A stretch of DNA of 64,000 nucleotides from NCBI GenBank assembly GCA_030737875.1, contig CM060923.1:494414453-494478452 (forward strand), written 5' to 3'. This DNA is from Allium sativum. Lineage: Eukaryota; Streptophyta; Magnoliopsida; Asparagales; Amaryllidaceae. This document shows, piece after piece, positions 23,751 through 37,103 of this stretch (positions within the stretch are counted from its first letter, which is position 1; each line of letters begins with the position of its first letter). Both the position numbers and the translations under genes were made by a program. The notes under the pieces were generated by a model. The model worked only from the letters and a program-made list of their open reading frames with translations. It searched no databases and had not been told where the DNA came from.

Positions 23751-24125
23751 TGAAAAATATAATTTTTATATTATAGAAATGTTAAAAAAATAATTTTTAT
23801 AGGGTAGAAATGTTAAAGATATAATTTTTATATGAGTAGAAATATAAAAATATGATTTTTACATTATAGAAGTGTTAAAGATATGATCTTTATTTTGTAG
23901 AAGGAGCAAAGATCTGATTTTTATATTAGTGGCGATATAAAAATGTAATCTTTATTATATGAATACCGTTGTAAAAATAGAATTTTTATCTATATAGTAG
24001 CAATGTAAAAATAGAATTTTTATCTATATAGTAGCGGTGTAAAAATAGAATTTTTATCCATATAGTGTGATTATAAAAATATAATTTTTATCTACATAGC
24101 AACAATATAAAAATGTGATTTTTAT
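23751..24125 (+). repeat. Array of twelve short AT hairpins spaced 30-35 bp
   Basis: Twelve copies of an approximately 18-nt inverted repeat of the form TAAAAAT-NNN-ATTTTTA, starting near 23752, 23783, 23813, 23843, 23876, 23906, 23937, 23971, 24005, 24039, 24072 and 24107. The unit at 23876 has AAAGAT pairing with ATCTTT where others have AAAAAT with ATTTTT, a compensated change. Four related units occur in each E1 LTR. Spacing near three helical turns would also phase A-tracts. Confidence 0.75.
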
Positions 24126-24927
24126 ATATGTAGTGGCTACGGATGATGAAAGTGACAAAAGGCGAGAACGGCGGAGATTTTCTACATATGAAGAGTCGAG
24201 GCGTTTGGGTTAGCTAGTCGGTGAGAACTTCTCACTTTTAATTTAATTTTTCTAGTTAAAATATATACTAGGATGCAGACGGTGTTTAGTAGCACCCGAC
24301 ACCCGTCGTCCACAGACCATGGACAGCTTGTATGCTTGTTTGTTTGATTTTGATGTGTAGTTGATTGTGTGATGTGAAATGAAATAAAATATTTTATAGT
24401 GGAAAATATTTTATAGTTAAAAATAGAATTTTTAACGTGTATTTAAAATAAATATTTATAAACAAATCGGAGATTTGTTTATATACACTGATTTGATTGA
24501 TATTGACTGGGATGATAAATTTTACACATCGCCCAACTGCACAAATAAAATCTGTGTTTGATTGTTTGAAACCCCACACGGGTATTGGGATGATATTTGG
24601 CGTACACTAATCCCAATTATTTAGCTGTATGTCGATTGATTGGTCGACAGACTGTGTTATCGTTAATTATTTATATTTAATGCTTACGCAGTTGTGTGGT
24701 GCACTCTGGATGATGGTTGATTATTTATCGTTGTTATTTTATACATGTGTTGTAGAAAAATCCATATAATTTACATTATATGGTAATTGATTGGGCCTCA
24801 TTCCAGTTTTGAAAATAGAAATATTTGAAAAAGAAATATTTGAAACAGAATATTTGAAAATAGAAATATATGAAGCCGTGTTGATAGATTGACACCATTT
24901 TGACATGAACGATATTTATATCGATTT

Positions 24928-25460
24928 TATTCAAATTGAAGTGAATATTAAAGTGAATTGAATTCGAATCAAATTGAATTGATTTGAAATTCGAAATAAA
25001 CTGAAATGATTTGAAATTCGAATAGAATTGAAATTCGAATTAAATTGAAATAGAATTGAATTCGTTTTGAAATGAATTTGAATTAAATTGAAATAGAGTT
25101 GAAATATTTAGAATTGAAATTCGAATTAAATTGAAATAGAATTGAATATGTTTTGAAATGAATTCGAATTAAATTGAAATAGAAATGAAATCGTTTTGAA
25201 ATGAATTCGAATTAAATTGAAATAGAATTGAAATCGTTTTGAAATGAATTCGAATTAAATTGAAATAGAATTGAAATCTTTTTGAAATGAATTCGAATTG
25301 AAAGTGAATAGAATTGAATTCGAATTGAAATTGAATAGAAATGAATTCGAATTGAAATTGAGTTAATTTGAAATTCAAATTGAATTGAAAACGAATTGAA
25401 TTCAAAACGAATGGAAATTGAATTAAAAATCGTTTTGAATTGAAATCGACAAAGTATATA
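24928..25460. repeat. GAATT-rich degenerate tandem repeat in the E2 3' LTR
   Basis: Counterpart of 17757-18290, with a different arrangement of the same units. Confidence 0.85.
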
Positions 25461-26152
25461 TTATATATATAATATAATGGCCTGAATAGAACGCGCCGCG
25501 TCGCGGCAGTTCGTGAATTTCGACCATGGACTTCGAATGGATATTACGGGAGATCCGACCGTCGGATTCTCCTAAAACTGAAACCGTTAGGTTCGTATCG
25601 AAAAGAGCTTTCTAATGAATATTAGAAATTAGAAATCTAATGGTTGGATTTGGAATTATGTCCAAATCAAATTTGGAAAAGGTCGCTGTAAGTGCAGTTC
25701 GATGGCCGTTGATGGAAATCGACTGTACGAGCCTTGATAAAATTATTAAAAATAGTAATAAATTATGTAGAATCATAAGAAATGATTTGTGAAGAATTGG
25801 GATGAAAAATTCCTTATTTGAAAAGATAAAAATAGTTTTTTATCGAAATGAACTAGTTTTGAACTAGAACTATAATTCTATTTATTTTTAAAATAAATAA
25901 ATTGAATTTGAAATTGGTTTCAAAAGTGACCAGAATTTCCAATGATTAAATTGGAATGGATTTGAATCGAAATTGTCTTTGGAATATTTCGATGTTGGAT
26001 TTCGTGATTATACAGATATTGTTACGGAAATTTGAAAGATATATTTATATCGTTATTTCCCATACGATATTTGTTGGTCGTAGAATTTGATATTGAATAT
26101 AAGCCGGTATATTTTCTATTCAGAGCCTTGTATTTAATATCAAATGTGATTT

Positions 26153-26876
26153 GGGTTTGTCGTGAATGGTGTCTTCATTAACATTGTTCTTAAGCCCAGT
26201 TGAGAAAAAAAGATTAAATCTTTTTATTTAGATTTAATGAAGTGTACCAATTAAATGATATTTGATTGGAATTGAATTGGTATTGATTTTTGGGTTTATC
26301 GTGAACAGTGTTTTAAATGACACTTGTTCTTTAACCCGATAATTAATGGAAAGTGATTTTGGGTTTATCGTGAACCGTGTTTTAAAAGACACTGATTCTT
26401 TAACCCAGTTAAAGATTAAAACTAAGTGGAGTTTTAATGAATCTTTAATTAGATTGAAAAGTTCGAGAATGGAGTATCACCAGTTTTTCTCCAGGCGATA
26501 GTTAAATCTTTAATTAGATTTGAACGTGAAATGGTAATTGAATTTACCGATAGCACTGTGGTGTTAGATATGAAGTATTACCAGTTTTACTTCATGGGAT
26601 AAATAGGTTGGGATTGGGGAATAAAATAAATAATTACTTCGGTGTGGTTCGTTGATCCCGACTAGTTTGAAGTGATATTCAAAAGGAAGATTAAAGAGTA
26701 AATTTAAAAGAATTTATCTTTGATAAAATTATTGGGAACCTTTCCCAAAGTAGAAGAATATTTGAATAAACGAATATTCTGAATTGGAATAAGGCGTATG
26801 TTGTGTTTGTGTAACACTTGTTTATTATATACGTGAGTTATTCAGAAAGACCGGGTTTATCCCATTCTGAATAACT
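26153..26876 (+). other. Chain of about eleven stem-loops, E2 3' LTR
   Basis: Second copy of the structured tract: hairpins at 26153-26197, 26292-26337 and 26361-26406, the paired ACCAGTTTT stem-loops (26470-26493, 26571-26594), TGGGAA/TTCCCA (26733-26747) and the 12-bp stem (26836-26876). In the first hairpin two bases differ from the 5' LTR copy, yet all nine pairs remain through G-U pairs. In the second hairpin the outer GGGTT/AACCC stem is intact here but damaged in the 5' LTR. Confidence 0.7.
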
Positions 26877-28482
26877 GATTCGGCGTGGTGTCGAAGATGA
26901 AGACGGTGGTTGAAGACCGGAGGTCTTCACGGCGTTGGATAATTACTGATGATCTTGATTGGGTCGTACACCCAAGAGGAGGGAATCAGTTGGTGGTCGT
27001 CCAGACGTACTTGGAGATCGATGGATATGCGGGGTACTAGGTGCCTCCGGTTTCGTTCAGACCCAGAACGAACTTGTAAATGGACTGTGTGTCTGACATT
27101 GGATTTTAGACTGTGTGATTGATTTCTATTAAATATATATCTATTTGGCAGCGGAGAATTTATTCTCTTGCTTAACGCCCTTCTTTGAGACGTACGAGCT
27201 CAGGGGTTATATATTGATGGATATCAAACGCATGGAGTGAATTGCCTGTGTGGCATGCCTAAGTGGCAATTGATCAAGGCTTCTGTTGATAAGCAAAGTC
27301 TTGTGGTGATGATCAAAGCACCGCCTGTGTGGCATAGCTTTGTGTAACGTTGATTCGCGAGCCTCACACCCCGGTTGTGAACCAAAAATGGGAGAGGACG
27401 TCAGGGAGGGCATGTGTTTCTTTCTAGCTAGAAGTGGCGTCAGTGGTTTTACACGCCCTGACGAGTTTGACTTATGTGGTTGTTGCTGTTGCGAGGCGCC
27501 TCGGTTTGATCAGACGATCTGGGTCCGATGGAGTCGTTCGTTGGCTCATTTACGCCCCATAGGGCGGGGAAACACATGTTCAGGGTTTAAGTTTAATCCA
27601 CATCAGTGGACTGGCCCTGAGGATCCAAGGGCCCACCTGAGTCTGGGTTCTGAGACATGGGCTAGATTGTCTCGAATCGGTGAGGACTATCTTTTGCCTC
27701 GGTTCATAGATGGAAATCCAACTTCCAAATACGTGACATGTGCGGTTTTAATTGTAGAGCCTAGTATGGCGACATAGTAGCATGGGATGTTATGCCATCT
27801 ATGATTGATACTTATGATTTGAAGTTGTTTTATACACTATGCATTTATAATAGTATAAAATAATGTGTTTTTGACGTATCAAGCATGCTTTGGCTATCAT
27901 AAGGTAAAAACCCTATCCTCCGGCTTGCGTTGCATTGTGTGATGGGACCTGGGTCCTACAATAGCTTCATTGTTCTTTATTTAGCATTGCGCTATTTGTT
28001 TTATGCACTGGTGTTCTTGGGAGGAAACCCGTTCCGTGTTATGCGGCTTGGTCTCTTGATTTACCTAACTTTAAAATAAAGATTTATAACTGTTTTAGTT
28101 CTCACACCAGTCCCATGACTGACCTGGAGTTTATTGTTTTAACCTAAACTCTGGGTGCCCTTATTTTGACACGGGCAGCTAGTAGTTTTGGTTTTGCAGA
28201 TTTATATTCACAGGAACCTGGTTTACAGATGGAACGATATCCGGAAAGCTTTGTATCCGTGTATCTTCTTCAGTTGTATTTTGTATTATTTTCAGCTGCT
28301 TTGTAATTTATTGTAATCTCTGATATTTATCGAATGTATTTTATTTGTTAATACTCTGTATATTCTTTTAATCTGATGAATTGTTGTAATAAGCAATGAA
28401 ATGTCCTTCCGTCTGCGTTCTGTTGCGGCTTGTCCTCGACTCAATCCGGGCTTTCCTCACCGGGGAAGTTCGGGTCGTTTCA

Positions 28483-29317
28483 AGGGTTGTCACATATATA
28501 TATTAGAATATAATAGTATAGACACGTTGAACATTTAGTATGCTAATATCGTTAATCTTTTCCATCTGTGTTGCCTGCATAAACTATGTCGTTAGTAATG
28601 TCAATGATATTTTTGACGTAGGACATTGGGTATTACAAATTATGCAAATTAGTACTAGGAACTAAAGATTAGATAAGAATGGACGATTTAACTCTAAAAT
28701 TGCGTCTTTTTTTTAATTTTAGTAGTCATTTAAGATAAAATAACATAATAATAAATGAAGAAAAAATAATATAAATCATACATGAACTATATTAGCAGAA
28801 ATTAGGTTGAAGGGTTTTATATAGTATAACTAGTTTTAAGGACAACACTTTTAAATAATAAGTTTGAAGGACAATTTTACACGAAAAGGACAGATTCCTT
28901 TATCTTTTTGAATTTTTTTTGAAAGCAAAAATGTGTGAACCTCTAAAAAGAAGAAAGCGCGTATATATATATACATATAATAAGTGGCAGTAGCTACTAA
29001 CATACCTAGCAGGTAACCGAAAGTACACTATCTAACTCAAATTATGACCGTAAGTATAGGATGTAGATGGATGAACTCCGGATAAACCACTGCTCATCAT
29101 ATTTCAAAATCGAGTTCCAGCAAGGCCACCACTCGATAATGAAATATATCTATCCCTAAATAATACAATAGTCACTACGAAAATACAAATACAAATACAA
29201 ATGAACGGTATACATAGTAAAAGAAAGAACTCTCTAGAACTGATCTCCAATAAGCTCCTCAGCAAAAATCAACCAACCTATATCCTGAAATACAACTAAA
29301 CAAAAAGTAAGCAAACA

Positions 29318-29392
<75 letters not shown>

Positions 29393-29839
29393 ATTAAGAT
29401 AATGTCATAATAAAGATAGAGATAGCTATATGACTCACTATACCAGGTATCAATTACAAATACAGATTCTATTATAACTAATATGCTTTGAAATTCTAAT
29501 AAATAAGTACAAATTATTTCTAACCTTAATTAGATATCTGACAAACATAAGTTCCCCAATCATTTTATAGTAGAGGTTTGACAACCAATATAAACAAAAA
29601 GAAACAATTTTATTAATTAAATTATCTATAGTATCCGAATCAGAATGAAACATTCGATGATTCTATCAAACCAAATAAACCAACATTTAATAATTACTAA
29701 GATATCAAGTACAAATCTATGTTTTAAATTAAAATCAAATCCAAGACAATTCTAGTAGAAATCACAATTCATACAGATATTCGAAAAATTTAAAACAAAA
29801 ATTCTTAAAACCATATTTAAAATATATAAAGTTTTAATA
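28483..29839. other. AT-rich stretch without a recognisable gene
   Basis: No ORF of note. The part 28990-29310 has a texture like the LTR at 33798-35443 (short AC-rich, polyadenylate-like runs), but I could not align it, so I leave it unassigned. Confidence 0.5.
29318..29392. repeat. Compound microsatellite (AC)n(AT)n(GT)n
   Basis: About 75 bp running AC, then AT, then GT with a few CG steps. The whole tract is close to self-complementary and could form a long hairpin. Confidence 0.95.
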
Positions 29840-31870
29840 CAAGAAAAATATAAATGATCAACATTTTCATCAAGATGATTACAAAAACAATAGTTAGACT
29901 AAAAATTAATATTTTTCTTTCTTAATTGCTATACTGTATTTAATATCTTATGAGTAATCGGCCACATATGAAATTTAGTTTTGGGTGGAGCATTTGCCAT
30001 CCAAATAAATTTTAATTTTATATTTGAAATGCCTGAAAAATTAAGGAATTTATACATAGACCTAAAAGAGTATTTTAGACTCTTATCTAGACCCTAGAAA
30101 ATACTAACACTATTATTATCTATATGATATAGTGATAGCTTAGCTCGTAATAAGGCAAATTTCTTAAGCACTAAACCATCTAAAATATCCTCCAATGTAA
30201 ATTCCCATGGGGGATCTAAATTTTCTCTATAAACTTCCTTAGTCAAGGAATTCTTAAAGCAACACTTATCAAAAAGTCCTTTATATTCAATTTTATGGGG
30301 AACTTGAATAATCCAAGTATCATGCCAAAAATATGTAATATCCCAGAATGGAAAATCAAATTAAAACTTAAGTTTAAAAAATCAAAACATTTCAAAAATG
30401 GAATTCCAAAAAGAAGAAAATCTATTAGTCAAAATATACCTAGTATCAAATATAATTTTGTCCCCATCATAATAAAATTTAGTTACAATTTGTTTTCAAG
30501 TTGCCGACACTACCGGATTTCTAAATCTTCATAACCTTTAGCTAACAACGAAGAGATAAAATTATAAAGATTAATAGCCCCAAGTCCCCATCCTTCTTGG
30601 ATTTACAAAAAACTTCCCAATTAACCAAACATTTGTATCCTCTACAGATGTTTTCTCCATTCTAAAGGAAATTATGTCTAATCCTATCTATTTTATCAAT
30701 CACCCATTTAGGAAAACGATGAACATCCATCCAATATATAGGGATAACAGATAGTACAGAGTTAATAAGCACTAATCTACCTGCTCTTGATAAAAATCTG
30801 TTATTCCAACTAGATAGTCTATTATTAATTTTATCAATAATAACCACCCAATCATCATGCTTGAGTTTTAAAGGCCTAATCTTAAAACCCAAATAATCAA
30901 ATGGGAATCTCATATTAGAACTGTTCATAGTGTTTGCAACTTGATTCTCAACATTATCAAAATCATTTAGAACCATAACTGAACTTTTATCAAAATTATC
31001 TCTGAGTCTAGAAAGCATCTCAAAACAATAAAGCATAAATTTAATTCTATAAAATCGTCAGCAAATTGAAGTGTAGATGATTTATTACTAAAAATCCCAT
31101 TTCCTACATAACCTAGAACTACATTCCTCTCTACTCTATTAGTAATTTGGTGAATACGTCAACAGCAAGCTTAAACAAAAGAGGAAATAAAGGATCACTC
31201 GTCTAAGCCCCATTTTAGATTGATTTTTTCCCTATAACCCCATCAACTACAATATTGGAACAACCATATTTAAGTAATAGAATGATCCAATTTATCCACC
31301 TAATACTAAAACCCCTAGCTAATAATAACTCGTAAGTAAAATCCCAATCTATTGAATCAAAGTCTTTTCAAAATCAATTTTCAAAAAAGCGCAAGAATTT
31401 TTTTTACAACATAAATTAATATATTCTTGGACCGTGGCTACACTATCTACTATGTTCCTACCTTTTATAAACACATTTTGAGAATAATCAATAAGATCAT
31501 TCATTTTTAGACTTAGTCTATTCGCTATTACTTTAGAAATAATCTTAACAGAACAGTTTATTAAAGAATTTGGTCTAAAATCTTTTAAATTATTAGCTCC
31601 CAATTTTTTATGAATACGAATAACATTTGCAAAGTTAAATCTTCCTATCTGCAAATTCCCATTATAAAAATCATTAAATAAATTTATAATATCATATTTC
31701 AATACATCCCAAAATTGTATATAAAAAAGAATAGAAAAACCATCCAGACCAGGAGCTTTATCACTAGGCATATCATTTATAGCCTTCCAATTCTCTTATT
31801 CAGAGAACGACTTATCTAATTCTAATAAATCAATCTTAGAACAAGAAGGATAAATGTCATTCCATCTAAC
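29840..31870 (-). pseudogene. Degraded L1-type LINE ORF2 (RT and zf-RVT), 5'-truncated
   Basis: On the minus strand, scattered frames rebuild the order of a plant LINE ORF2. Near 31770 comes DKAPGLDGFS, then a long RT segment (31771-31349) with FRPNSLINCSVKIISKVIANRL and KGRNIVDS motifs. The active-site-like FADD lies near 31055. An RT C-terminal part with FPFDYLGFKI and LSRAGRLVLINSVL follows (31036-30662), and a zf-RVT end near 29990-29840 with CYCFCN-like and HLYFSC motifs. Frames are broken by stops and shifts. No endonuclease is visible upstream, so the copy looks 5'-truncated, typical of LINE insertion. The 3' end and poly(A) could not be fixed. Confidence 0.8.
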
Positions 31871-32819
31871 ATTAATCCTCCTCTTAACATTAATCCTTTA
31901 TCCTTTTAAGTTATACAAGAAAATGATAAATTCATTTATCATTGTTTCTATATAATTGAAAATGATAAAGTCATTTATCTTTTTATGTATGTTGTCCTCA
32001 AAATTTAATTTTTCAAAATTGTTGTCTAAAACTTATTATTTTGAAAAAAAAGTTCTTTGAGTGAAAATCCTCACTATATTAATTCAGTTGGTAACCATAT
32101 TAAGTTTTCAAAATTAAAGATTAGCAAAAGGAAATAGAAATTAAAAATAACAACAAAATACCATTGATGTTTATTCTCTATAGCATAACTGCAGCTTTGA
32201 TTACTTAAATTGTGCATATGTTTATTATTAAGTAATATATGTATATACCATCTTTCATAGGATATTTTTTGGCAAGGTCACAACTTCCATAGGATATTAA
32301 TAATCATTACAAATATATCTCAATGCATATCCTCCTTAAGAAAGCACAATAACCGCTCCTTGTTAATACCGAATGTTTGACTGTATTTGTCCAAGCTAAG
32401 GGTCCCTTAGCGCCCGAATAGTACTTCCATGGTTTTTTACCATATATTTTGGAAAGTATAACGATTAATGAACATCGGTTATTTATGTAGAATTTATTTC
32501 ATAGATAATGAACACATTTATTTTTAAAGTCACATAAGTATGGTAATTGATTCGGTAATCAATCAAGCTTGACTTTGCATTATGACATACTTAGTGAAAA
32601 CCGCTTATATTAATATTTATATATTTGAATTTCACAACCAAGTTTAAGTAACATGGACCAATGAAATACAAAATATACAAAAATATCATTGTACACGTAA
32701 AAAGAAATATTTTTATGAAAAAAAAAATCAAATTAAAACTAGCTAGTAAGGTAACAAAATGATGTATTATCATATAGAATGAAGGAAAATGAAAATACCT
32801 GAATGAAGGAAAATTACTT
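31871..32819. other. AT-rich stretch without a recognisable gene
   Basis: Contains short repeats (ATTAATCCTCCTCTTAACATTAATCC near 31875 repeats an 11-mer) and no coding signal that I recognise. The minus-strand ORF at 32591-32857 overlaps the tail of the gag fragment and then runs into hydrophobic low-complexity sequence. Confidence 0.5.
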
Positions 32820-33520
32820 TCCTTTTCAATCGCTTCAAGATGAAGCGCTGCATCCACTAACTCTTTAGGAAAGCTTCAATTGCAATATGAGGGATTTCTT
32901 CAAATATTTGTTAAGATCAAAAACAAATTTGATAATTTTCTTGTAAAAGGTACTAATATGTTCAAGGTCGTACTTGGATAAAGCCTCAAATGATGCAACA
33001 TATTTCGAAACCGTTGACTTCTCTTGCTTGAGCTCAAAGAAATGTCGAGCTAATATAACTTTTTTGTATTTTGGCTTGAATTTGAGCTCGAAAAATTCTT
33101 TGAATTCTTCCGTTCGATGGTAGAATCATCAAACTTTGCAATAAGTAACTGTACCAATCCAACACACGATCTTGTCGCATATTCGATGCTATAAGAACGC
33201 TGTGGTGGCTACAGATATCCATGCGAGTAAATATGCTCTTATAAGTACGAATCCAAGCTTGGAATTCCAAGATTGACTCAGTGCCTTTGAATGGTTTCCC
33301 ACCGAGATGAGTGTAACCACTGCACATGCGTGCAAATACCGATTTGGATGGTGGAAAGGAATGAGATGGAGTAGGAGATTGGGTATTCCGGATAAACTCT
33401 AAGATCTGGTCCGTCGACATGTTCACCTCATCGAGGGGAGAGCCACTGGATGACTCAACTGTCTCTTCGAGGCGTGAGCCACTGGATGGCCCAGCACCTT
33501 AAGTGCTACCTCTTCTCGAC
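32820..33520 (-). pseudogene. gag: gag fragment of a fourth Ty3 element
   Basis: The frame begins MSRRGST at 33520, meets a TAA seven codons in, and continues through GGKPFKGTESILEFQAWI and a QDRVLDWYSYLL stretch, typical of the Retrotrans_gag domain. A frameshift near 33120 moves it to the frame carrying KVILARHFFELKQ and SKYVASFEALSKY, after which it decays near 32820. No zinc knuckle, protease or pol is left. It lies just downstream of a primer-like site and an LTR (33798-35443), which supports the assignment. It is distinct from E1, E3 and the Athila-type element. Confidence 0.75.
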
Positions 33521-33782
33521 ATAAGCTGAAAGTTAAGATAAGGTAAAATTATTCACATGGGTAAGATATTATTAGCTAGATTCAATATGTAAGGAATACT
33601 ACGGAATTGAAAATTATATTTCTAGACGTATTCCCCTTTTCTATCTACCCCAGAAAAACAAGGAAATATGAGGATTATATTATAGATGACTCGAGATAGG
33701 GATGATACAATATTCTTATTATACCTCAATGTAAAGTATTGTGTATATCGTTCTGTGTTTGGTCATGTCTTGTTCTGAACTC

Positions 33783-33794
33783 AGCTCTCAGGCC
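33783..33794 (-). other. Decayed tRNA-iMet-like primer site
   Basis: Minus-strand TGGCCTGAGAGC has 9 of 12 matches to TGGTATCAGAGC and sits 4 nt from the inferred LTR edge at 33798. Confidence 0.5.
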
Positions 33795-33797
33795 AAG

Positions 33798-35443
33798 ATG
33801 TGATGCGCCACAGTGAGATCCTTATTAAAAAAGAGTATTAACAAGTAATATTACCTGTTAATATAGATAATAGGGCTGACTTGAAGCGACCATTCGTAAT
33901 CTTGTATTAAAAAGTCTTAAGTATGTTGAAAAAAATGTTTTTTAAAGTGGCTCGATATACTTAGTACTTACGCAATACAGTACTACGATGGATACAGGAT
34001 CAATCCATAACAGGACATAATCTGAGTAGTATTTCATAGTTCATTGAATAACATCACAAACACAAATATATATATATATATACACACACACATATATACA
34101 TATATACACACACACATCAGATATAATACAAAATAATATACATGTATCCATCCCCATGAAGGAATATATACAACAACCAGCGTACGTCAGAACTACTAAG
34201 TACAATCAAAACTCGTTAGAGCAAACAAAAACGAGGTAGATCATCCATAAGTAAAGCTAAGCAGAAGGGTATCAACCTCATGCACTACCTGTAAAATCTC
34301 AAGTTGACCCAAGCAATAAATATGCAGACTAGTCTAGCTGAAACAATTGGATTTCAGATAATAGGATAATAAACATTTTGGGATACATTCCCCTAAGGAG
34401 ATACCATGACATGAATACTTCACATCTTGAGGTTAATGATCATCAAAGGCATAGGATTACATGCACTATAATTAGTTGAGCACTTAAGCTAAGCATAAGG
34501 ATATAGGTTACTATGTCAATCCACATAAAAGAAAATCAACATTATCAATAAAATATGAACTCTTTTAAGAGTTCAAAGGAATATGAATGAAATCACATAA
34601 CAACTTATCACCGATAGCGCAACATTATACATATAAGAAACAACATTAAATAGGTAAAAGCATCCAAATCACCAAAAATTCTAGAAATCAACACAAAGAA
34701 ATCTAGATAGCAATAAAAACATAAAGCCTTGGGCCCACCAATCCAAATTGCCCACCTGCTACAAGTTAGGATCCATCGGTCCAATATATGGCCCATCAGC
34801 CTGCCAAGTACTATACACTAGAGACGTATCAGTTTATACAAGACCCACCAGTCCAGATACGCCCACCAGCTATATATATATATATATATATATATAATTT
34901 GTGTGTGTATGTGTGTGCATGCGCTTTTAGGACCCAGCAGTCCAAGTACCAGCAATAATAACACCGGAGAGTATATCCTAAACTCCCGAGCAGTGATTTG
35001 AATAATGAGAATAATATATCTCATACCGTACATTTTTCAGTGATTGATTTACTATAATATATCCAATCCACACTAGGAAATCAACAAATTACTTCGATCG
35101 ACGAGTTAGGAATTAACCAATATAATTAATCTACGTGCCCCATACCACGTGATTTTTTATATCGTTTAAATCATGTTCTTGCTTTCTCGAAGGTGCAAAA
35201 AGTGTGTAGTTTATATATTGAAAATACTTGATTTTGAGAAAACGAGTATACAAAATGGTTTTCAAAACGTTTGGTTTATTTCTTTAAAAATCTTTATGTA
35301 TTGGAAAATACAGTTTATACTAGTTTTAATCATAAAACAAACCCTTGAAAATATTTGTCATAAAGCTATATGAATTTATATAGAGAAAATTCATAATAAA
35401 ACCATTTTATTAAAAGCGTGCATGGTGTGTAGAACCCATCACA
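33798..35443 (-). repeat. LTR of the fourth Ty3 element (about 1.65 kb)
   Basis: On the minus strand it starts TGTGATGGGTTC at 35443 and ends GCGCATCACA at 33798, giving matching TGTGATG/CATCACA ends, and is followed by the primer-like site and gag. It contains AT/AC microsatellites (34065-34116, 34872-34910). No second LTR copy was found in the window, so the boundaries rest on termini and position alone. Confidence 0.6.
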
Positions 35444-35686
35444 AAAGCTAAATAATAAGCACAAATTACACATAAGAAATTCACCTAAAATGACATATAG
35501 CTTCCAGTTTTTGCGGTTAAAGTACCCTTATAGTAAAATCAATACTAGCGGCAAGATTAGCATGAAACTTGGCAAAGAATAAAGCAGGTTCGGATTCAAA
35601 ATATACAACAAAATAACACAAAGGGAGCTCGACCTCCCTTCAAATTTTCATTAAGAGGGTCGACTCCTCATTAGCTTGGGTCGACC

Positions 35687-37102
35687 TGTTAGAGTTTGTG
35701 CCCTAAAGGCAATCCATTCGATGTAATTAATAACCCTGTTGATGTTATATTTTATTTTAAATAAAAATTCTGTTATGTTATATTTATTGTGTAATATAAA
35801 ATATTAAAATAATAGAAGTCTTTAGAATAATAATACAAAATTATATAGTTTCAAGTAAGTGACAGCTTGAACATGAGATGAATAATATAACAAGTATTAT
35901 AATTCTTAAATGTCCCTAGTAAAGTTTTATTGTATATATATAGGACAAAAATAAAACATTAAGACTAGTATGTTGATTGACTAATGATCGTATCTCATTG
36001 ATCATTAATATATGTGATATTAATTTCAACACATAAATATGTATTGTAGAATAGTGTATTGGGCTGACTTAACATGAGAAAACTTCATGGAATATAATTA
36101 ATAGTGTCATAAGTAATTCTCATAGTGACAGCGATGTAATGGTCCTCAGACCTGAAATTAGTATATATTTTATTCGAGGATATTTGTGTTTTGATATCAT
36201 CAAAAGTAACTTTTAACCGAGTATATGATAAAGGTGATTATCGAATACATCTTGAAACGATTAAATAATATGAACGATCTGGATGGAATCTAACTATAAA
36301 ATATAAGTAGTGATGTCCATGGGCCTCGTGCTTGAGTATGTTTATGAAATGCATGATCGTACTCAAATATTGATTTGTTTTATATAATCTACTCATCAGT
36401 CACGATAAAATATTAAATTATAAAGAGGATGATACGTTTTCCTCGAGTTTAATCTTGGATATGTTAGTTAATAGGATTAAACTACGTTGAAAAACTGGTC
36501 ATAGAAAAGGTTGTATTGAATCATTGATTTTATTATAACTTGGGTAACAACGATGTATTACTAGATGTCGCTCAGTATTTATAATTTAAATACTATTTAA
36601 ATTATTGATAACGTTGTAATAACCTATAGGGTCACATAATTAGAACGTTTTAAAAGGAGAGAATCGTCCATAAGAAAAGGAAAACATCAAACGTTGATAT
36701 TTTTATTTCATTTGAATTGGTGTAACGTGATTTAGGTTCCCATTTATTTTGGATCGTCTCATTTATATTCATGAGGTCGGCCCTTCTTTTCATTTGGCAC
36801 ACAAGAAAATGCGATATCCAAATAAAAGTAAAAGAGGGAAATTCACAAAAATGGCTAGTACCACGGCTTCTCCCCCTTAGATCTCGTTAGACGACATCAA
36901 GGGTGGCGTTCGCGGACCAAATATAGGAGCTGGCATCACTAGCTGCGCGAGGGTTCAATTCACTCCAGATCCAATTTGATTTCGTGAATTCCTAAAAGTT
37001 TAGAAATGCATATTACTCGATTTACAAATTTATCATTTTTATCCTGTTTGATTTAGTTGAAATTTCAATTATATGTTGTGAGTTTGATCCAAATCTCCTT
37101 CA
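35687..37102 (+). repeat. Ty1/copia 5' LTR (about 1.42 kb)
   Basis: Starts TGTTAGAGTTTGTGCCC. Its first 250 bp match 55898-56143 (the truncated 3' LTR). It ends CTCCTTCA one base before a degraded primer site. The match to a segment that follows copia RNase H remains and a polypurine tract proves the LTR identity. Confidence 0.88.
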
Positions 37103-37103
37103 A

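Larger units (their letters stand above)
22349..28482 (+). repeat. E2 3' LTR (6.13 kb, complete)
   Basis: Starts TGTAACAACCTGG right after the polypurine tract and ends GGGTCGTTTCA at 28482, as does the 5' LTR at 21311. Order inside: a part resembling the start of the E1 LTR (22349-23250), a C-rich exon-like block (23263-23633), twelve AT hairpins (23751-24125), GAATT repeats (24928-25460), the stem-loop chain (26153-26876) and the block conserved with E1 (26876-27790). At over 6 kb this is among the longer plant LTRs. It differs from the 5' LTR by a few percent by eye. Confidence 0.92.

Noticed and set aside
28990..29310. Possible relic of the LTR at 33798-35443
   Set aside because: Only general texture is shared; no alignable stretch was found by eye.
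31900..32060. Possible inverted pair with 28830-28930 (AATAATAAGTTT, AGGACAA) around the LINE
   Set aside because: Similarity is short and AT-rich. I could not extend it to real terminal repeats or a target duplication.
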